Position numbers and translations under genes: made by a program | The notes under the pieces: generated by a model | Database searches by the model: none | Told to the model about the DNA's origin: nothing | Seen by the model: the letters and a program-made list of their open reading frames with translations, nothing else | In this document: in pieces, positions 60,847-64,000 of the stretch | Numbering within the stretch: the first letter of the stretch is position 1 | How the letters are laid out: every line of letters starts with the position of its first letter | From: Sutcliffiella rhizosphaerae | GTDB lineage: Bacteria; Bacillota; Bacilli; Bacillales; Bacillaceae_I | Assembly (NCBI RefSeq): GCF_917563925.1 | Contig: NZ_CAKJTJ010000005.1 | Span: forward strand, 62,001 to 126,000 | DNA length: 64,000 nt | Direction of reading: 5' to 3'

Positions 60847-61535
60847 TACTATTTAAAGATGTTAACAAATCATATGGGAGAGATATAGCTTTAAAAGATG
60901 GTGATTTAGCTTTAGATAAGGGGAAAATAATTGGAATTCTTGGACCAAATGGTAGTGGAAAATCAACCAGTCTTAAAATGATAGCCGGCTTAGTAAGACC
61001 TGATAAAGGAAAAGTAACAATTGATGGTGAGGAAGTTACTAGGCAAATTGCTCACAAAGTTGCCTATTTGACGGAACTTGATGTCTATTATGAAGCTTTA
61101 ACTGTCATAGATATGATTAATTTCTATCACTCTCAATTTAGCGACTTTAGCATGGAAAAAGCGGAAAAACTTTTGATGTTTATGAATCTAGAAAAAAACA
61201 AAAAAATAAAAGACTTATCAAAAGGAAATAGAGGAAGATTAAAGCTAGTTCAGGCACTCTCCCGTAATGCAGCATATATTCTCTTGGATGAACCGTTTTC
61301 AGGATTGGATCCAATGGTAAGGGATTCCATTGTGACAAGTCTAATAAATTTCGTTGACTTTGGGAATCAGACCATTATTATTGCCACACATGAGATTGAT
61401 GAAGTAGAATCACTGCTGGATGAAGTCGTACTAATAAAAAATGGAAACTTTATTGCTCATAAAAACGTAGAAGAAATAAGGGAGAAAGAAGGGCTTTCTA
61501 TAAAAGAGTGGTTGATTAGCAAACTTAAGGAGTAG
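60843..61535 (+). CDS. ABC transporter ATP-binding protein
   Basis: The protein has 230 residues from a TTG start overlapping the GntR stop. Walker A is GPNGSGKST, the signature is LSKGNRGRLKLVQAL, Walker B is YILLDEPFSGLDP and the H-loop is IIATHEIDEVES. It is most similar in layout to YtrB-type ATPases. It energises one or both adjacent ABC-2 permeases. Confidence 0.92.
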   Translation: MILFKDVNKSYGRDIALKDGDLALDKGKIIGILGPNGSGKSTSLKMIAGLVRPDKGKVTIDGEEVTRQIAHKVAYLTELDVYYEALTVIDMINFYHSQFSDFSMEKAEKLLMFMNLEKNKKIKDLSKGNRGRLKLVQALSRNAAYILLDEPFSGLDPMVRDSIVTSLINFVDFGNQTIIIATHEIDEVESLLDEVVLIKNGNFIAHKNVEEIREKEGLSIKEWLISKLKE

Positions 61536-61548
61536 GAGGGTAGAAGAT

Positions 61549-62322
61549 ATGTATTATTATACTGGATTATTGGTGAAAGACTGGAAAATTTCCATGAAAG
61601 GCCAATGGCAAACTTTTTTATTACTACTTCTTTTGTGGCTGCTAGGTTTAGGAGCAAGCATACATTGGAAGTCGCCTGACATAGTTCTAGGAATAAGTTT
61701 GACACTTATTGGCATTCACATTTTTTATATTAGTGTCGATATGCTATTAAACTTCGGAGCTGAAATGAAATTGAAAATCTGGCTACATAATCCCGCTTCT
61801 TCTTCTGCTATGCTTACAAGTAAATTAACCATCTCACTTTTAAATTGCTTACTTTCTATTTTCTACTGTGTCTGCTTTTATGCATTTTCTTGTATCCTAT
61901 TTGGGGAGTCTTTTCTTCAAGGAAAAAGCTTATATGATGCGCTTGCATTAATATGGACTATTATAGGAATTGCAGTGTACCTAGGGATATGGACCTTGTT
62001 TTTCTGGTCTTTATTCACCGCCTTGAAATCAAATCGCCTTGCGTATTGGAGATATGTGATATGCGGTATCTTTGCGTACATTCTTTTACGTTTACACCTT
62101 CATTTTTTTTCAAGTGAATGGTTTAGCATACTTCAATCCTTAGGAACATTTCAAGCGTTTGGAATCAGTACATCGGTTATACAACAGGATATGTATTATC
62201 AGGAAGTAGCTATGGGAGTCCAGATATCCAATTTCTCCATTGCTTTATTTATTTTATTTAGTGTACTTAGTATTGTAGTCTTTTTCTTCACGGCGAAAAA
62301 CATTACAAAAATAGAAATCTAA
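61549..62322 (+). CDS. ABC-2-type transporter membrane protein, second copy
   Basis: This 257-residue protein has six predicted helices and starts behind GGAGGGTAG. It shares MKLKIWLHNPASSSAMLTSK with the corresponding stretch of the first permease, so the two may form a heterodimer. It lies between two ATPase genes. Substrate is unknown; by analogy with ytr systems a cell-envelope antibiotic or lipid-linked compound is possible. Confidence 0.8.
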   Translation: MYYYTGLLVKDWKISMKGQWQTFLLLLLLWLLGLGASIHWKSPDIVLGISLTLIGIHIFYISVDMLLNFGAEMKLKIWLHNPASSSAMLTSKLTISLLNCLLSIFYCVCFYAFSCILFGESFLQGKSLYDALALIWTIIGIAVYLGIWTLFFWSLFTALKSNRLAYWRYVICGIFAYILLRLHLHFFSSEWFSILQSLGTFQAFGISTSVIQQDMYYQEVAMGVQISNFSIALFILFSVLSIVVFFFTAKNITKIEI

Positions 62323-62339
62323 CAGGAGGTCATAATTTT

Positions 62340-63254
62340 ATGGAAAAAGTTGCGATAAAACTTTCTAATGTTTGTAAGGATATAGGTAGTAAGCAAATAA
62401 TTAAAGATGTTTCTTTTGAAGTCTATGAAGGGGAAGTTTTTGGTTTTCTTGGCCCAAATGGTGCAGGTAAAACGACAACCATTCGGATGATGGTAGGTCT
62501 TATGAGCATTACTTCTGGTGATATTCAAGTATCTGGTGCTAGTATTAAAACGAATTATGAAAAAGCGGTCGGACAAGTCGGAGCAATTGTTGAAAATCCG
62601 GAAATGTATAAATTCCTGACAGGTTATCAAAACCTTATGCAATACGCTCGAATGGTGCCAGGTGTTGCAAAACAAAGAATTGAGGATGTAGTAAATCTAG
62701 TCGGGTTAAATGGTCGAATCCATGAAAAAGTAAAAACTTATTCCTTAGGGATGCGCCAACGTCTAGGCATAGCACAAGCATTATTGCATAAACCAAAAGT
62801 ACTTATTCTTGACGAACCGACAAATGGACTTGATCCTGCTGGTATTAGAGAAATTCGTGACTACTTAAGAGGACTTGCAAAAGAAGAGGGAATGGCAATC
62901 GTCGTCTCCAGTCATCTTCTATCAGAGATGGAATTAATGTGTGATCGCGTTGGTATCATCCAAAAAGGGGAATTGATTGATATTCAAACCATCAGAGATT
63001 TTATACAAGATGGGAAATCCTTCTATCAATTGGACTGTGTTCCGTTAGAAAAAGCAATTGAGCATGTAATTCAAAAGGAATTCACTTATACGGTTGTAGA
63101 TGAAAAAATTCATATGGAAATAGACCGTACAGAAATACCTGAACTCATTAAAAGTCTAGTTGGAATTAATGTTGACGTATATGGAATAAAAGAAATGACG
63201 AAATCCTTGGAAGATAAGTTTCTTGAAAAGACATCTGAAGAAAGGGGGGCATAA
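62340..63254 (+). CDS. BcrA-type ABC transporter ATP-binding protein
   Basis: This 304-residue protein starts behind CAGGAGG. Walker A is GPNGAGKTT, the signature is YSLGMRQRLGIAQALL, Walker B is LILDEPTNGLDP and the H-loop is VVSSHLLSEM. A C-terminal ~80-residue extension (DIQTIRDFIQDGKSF onward) is typical of BcrA-like ATPases. It pairs with the membrane protein that begins at 63257, two bases after its stop. Confidence 0.92.
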   Translation: MEKVAIKLSNVCKDIGSKQIIKDVSFEVYEGEVFGFLGPNGAGKTTTIRMMVGLMSITSGDIQVSGASIKTNYEKAVGQVGAIVENPEMYKFLTGYQNLMQYARMVPGVAKQRIEDVVNLVGLNGRIHEKVKTYSLGMRQRLGIAQALLHKPKVLILDEPTNGLDPAGIREIRDYLRGLAKEEGMAIVVSSHLLSEMELMCDRVGIIQKGELIDIQTIRDFIQDGKSFYQLDCVPLEKAIEHVIQKEFTYTVVDEKIHMEIDRTEIPELIKSLVGINVDVYGIKEMTKSLEDKFLEKTSEERGA

Positions 63255-63256
63255 CA

Positions 63257-64000
63257 ATGAAAAATCTAATTGTGAATGAATTGATAAAGTGGATTAAGCG
63301 ACCTAGTTTTTATGTCATGAGCGGTATTTTAGTATTATTGAGTATAATTGGCGTTGTTTTAACCATTATGGTAGGGCCGATGATGGATGGTATGAACTCT
63401 TCAAATGAAGAACAGCTAAATTGGAGAGAAACGCTTGAGCAAGAAAATCAATATTTGGAATCGTCCATTATAGATGGAGATGAACGAGAAACAGGTCATC
63501 TTGAAAGACAATTGGCAATCAACGAACACCGCTTAGAACATAATATGGAGCCATCAAGTAAAACCTCTGTGTGGTCTTACATAGATGAAAACCTTGGACT
63601 TACGAGCTTAATTACTTTATTTGTCGTCATAATTGCAGGGGGCATGATCGCGAGTGAGTTTACGTGGGGAACAATTAAGTTATTGATGATCCGCCCAATC
63701 AGCCGAAGTAAGATACTTGTGGCCAAATATTTAAGTGTCTTAGTATTTATGGTTATTTTCCTAGCTATTTTCTTTATCACCTCCTTCATCACAGGTGCGA
63801 TTGCATTCGGGTTTGATAGTACACCATTTCTTTTATATTTAAATGGTGAAGTTTATGAAGTTTATCCACTTTTATTTCTATTACTAAAACTTGGGCTACA
63901 AAGTATAGGTATTGTCATGTTTGCAACTATCGCTTTCATGATCTCAAGTGTATTCCGCAACAACTCATTAGCAATTGGAATCTCACTTTTTCTATTGTTT
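63257..64000 (+). CDS. ABC-2-type permease, 3' truncated by the window edge
   Basis: The ATG at 63257 lies directly after the ATPase stop (ribosome site AAAGGGGGGC). The visible 248 codons have no stop. It has an N-terminal membrane helix (GILVLLSIIGVVLTIM), a long hydrophilic extracellular loop rich in Glu and Asn (~residues 48-105) and then several helices, including LFVVIIAGGMIASEFTWGTI. The layout fits ABC-2 permeases of the NatB/BcrB type, partner of the BcrA-like ATPase. Confidence 0.85.
   Translation, partial: MKNLIVNELIKWIKRPSFYVMSGILVLLSIIGVVLTIMVGPMMDGMNSSNEEQLNWRETLEQENQYLESSIIDGDERETGHLERQLAINEHRLEHNMEPSSKTSVWSYIDENLGLTSLITLFVVIIAGGMIASEFTWGTIKLLMIRPISRSKILVAKYLSVLVFMVIFLAIFFITSFITGAIAFGFDSTPFLLYLNGEVYEVYPLLFLLLKLGLQSIGIVMFATIAFMISSVFRNNSLAIGISLFLLF

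Noticed and set aside
1-64000. tRNA, rRNA, prophage, CRISPR or replication-origin signals
   Set aside because: None of the characteristic motifs was recognised anywhere in the window by reading; a covariance-model scan was not possible.

Overview
The window is about 64 kb of low-GC DNA from an endospore-forming member of the Bacillaceae. The evidence is a four-PAS sporulation-type histidine kinase, a Spo0E-like phosphatase, a GerA/GerB/GerC germinant receptor operon, SAM-I and preQ1 riboswitches, CtsR boxes in front of clpE, AGGAGG ribosome sites and frequent TTG/GTG starts. The gene order kinE-ogt-mtnA/K-mtnU-mtnE-mtnWXBD ... spo0E ... mhqR-like ... clpE ... ykvI-queCDEF-ykvS matches the ykr-ykv region of the Bacillus subtilis chromosome from memory. 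Most of the window is therefore conserved core chromosome, with lineage-specific insertions between the anchors. I do not assign a genus.

Layout. 1-5.3 kb: a truncated glycogen-debranching-type glucosidase and a sugar ABC importer (binding protein plus two permeases, no ATPase) behind a CcpA-type cre site. 5.4-6.3 kb: three very small proteins. 6.4-8.2 kb: a B12-binding radical SAM protein. 8.4-12.4 kb: KinE-like kinase, Ogt, a GC-rich repeat and an ArsR/DUF2087 regulator with a doubled palindromic operator. 12.4-21.2 kb: the complete methionine salvage pathway (mtnA, K, U, E, W, X, B, D) with two SAM riboswitches and a cold-shock gene inside it. 21.2-21.5 kb: a second copy of the repeat, placed between two copies of a terminator hairpin. 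21.5-25.7 kb: CoA-disulfide reductase, a CBS/ACT-type protein, a divergent polysaccharide deacetylase, Spo0E and a ZIP transporter. 26.2-31.9 kb: phnDCEE importer, a cytoplasmic 5'-nucleotidase-family enzyme and a MarR regulator. 32-37.5 kb: an M3 oligopeptidase, a MurE paralog with an altered specificity motif, an NodB-like lipoprotein and an unknown lipoprotein. 37.5-39.8 kb: clpE. 39.8-44.3 kb: tandem SAM riboswitches and metY-metX-hom. 44.3-47.6 kb: YkvI, a CPBP protease and small or membrane proteins. 47.7-50.2 kb: preQ1 riboswitch and queCDEF. 50.5-53.5 kb: small regulators, YkvS, a sigma-like factor and a possible small RNA. 53.7-59.3 kb: germinant receptor operon, nucleoside hydrolase, a triplicated terminator, a zinc-ribbon membrane protein and a small membrane protein. 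59.6-64 kb: a GntR(YtrA)-controlled ABC-2 transporter operon that runs off the window.

How the parts connect. Four SAM-I riboswitches tie the salvage genes and the metY-metX-hom operon to one signal, S-adenosylmethionine. Together they cover recycling of methylthioribose to methionine and new synthesis by direct sulfhydrylation. Sporulation and germination genes recur through the window. I did not find a convincing wholly new multi-gene system. The best leads are the structured repeat that sits against terminators, the doubled-palindrome operator with an upstream 36-codon ORF, the MurE paralog lacking the DNPR arginine, tandem SAM riboswitches around a decayed frame, an orphan two-hairpin transcript candidate, and the operator-controlled double ABC-2 operon.
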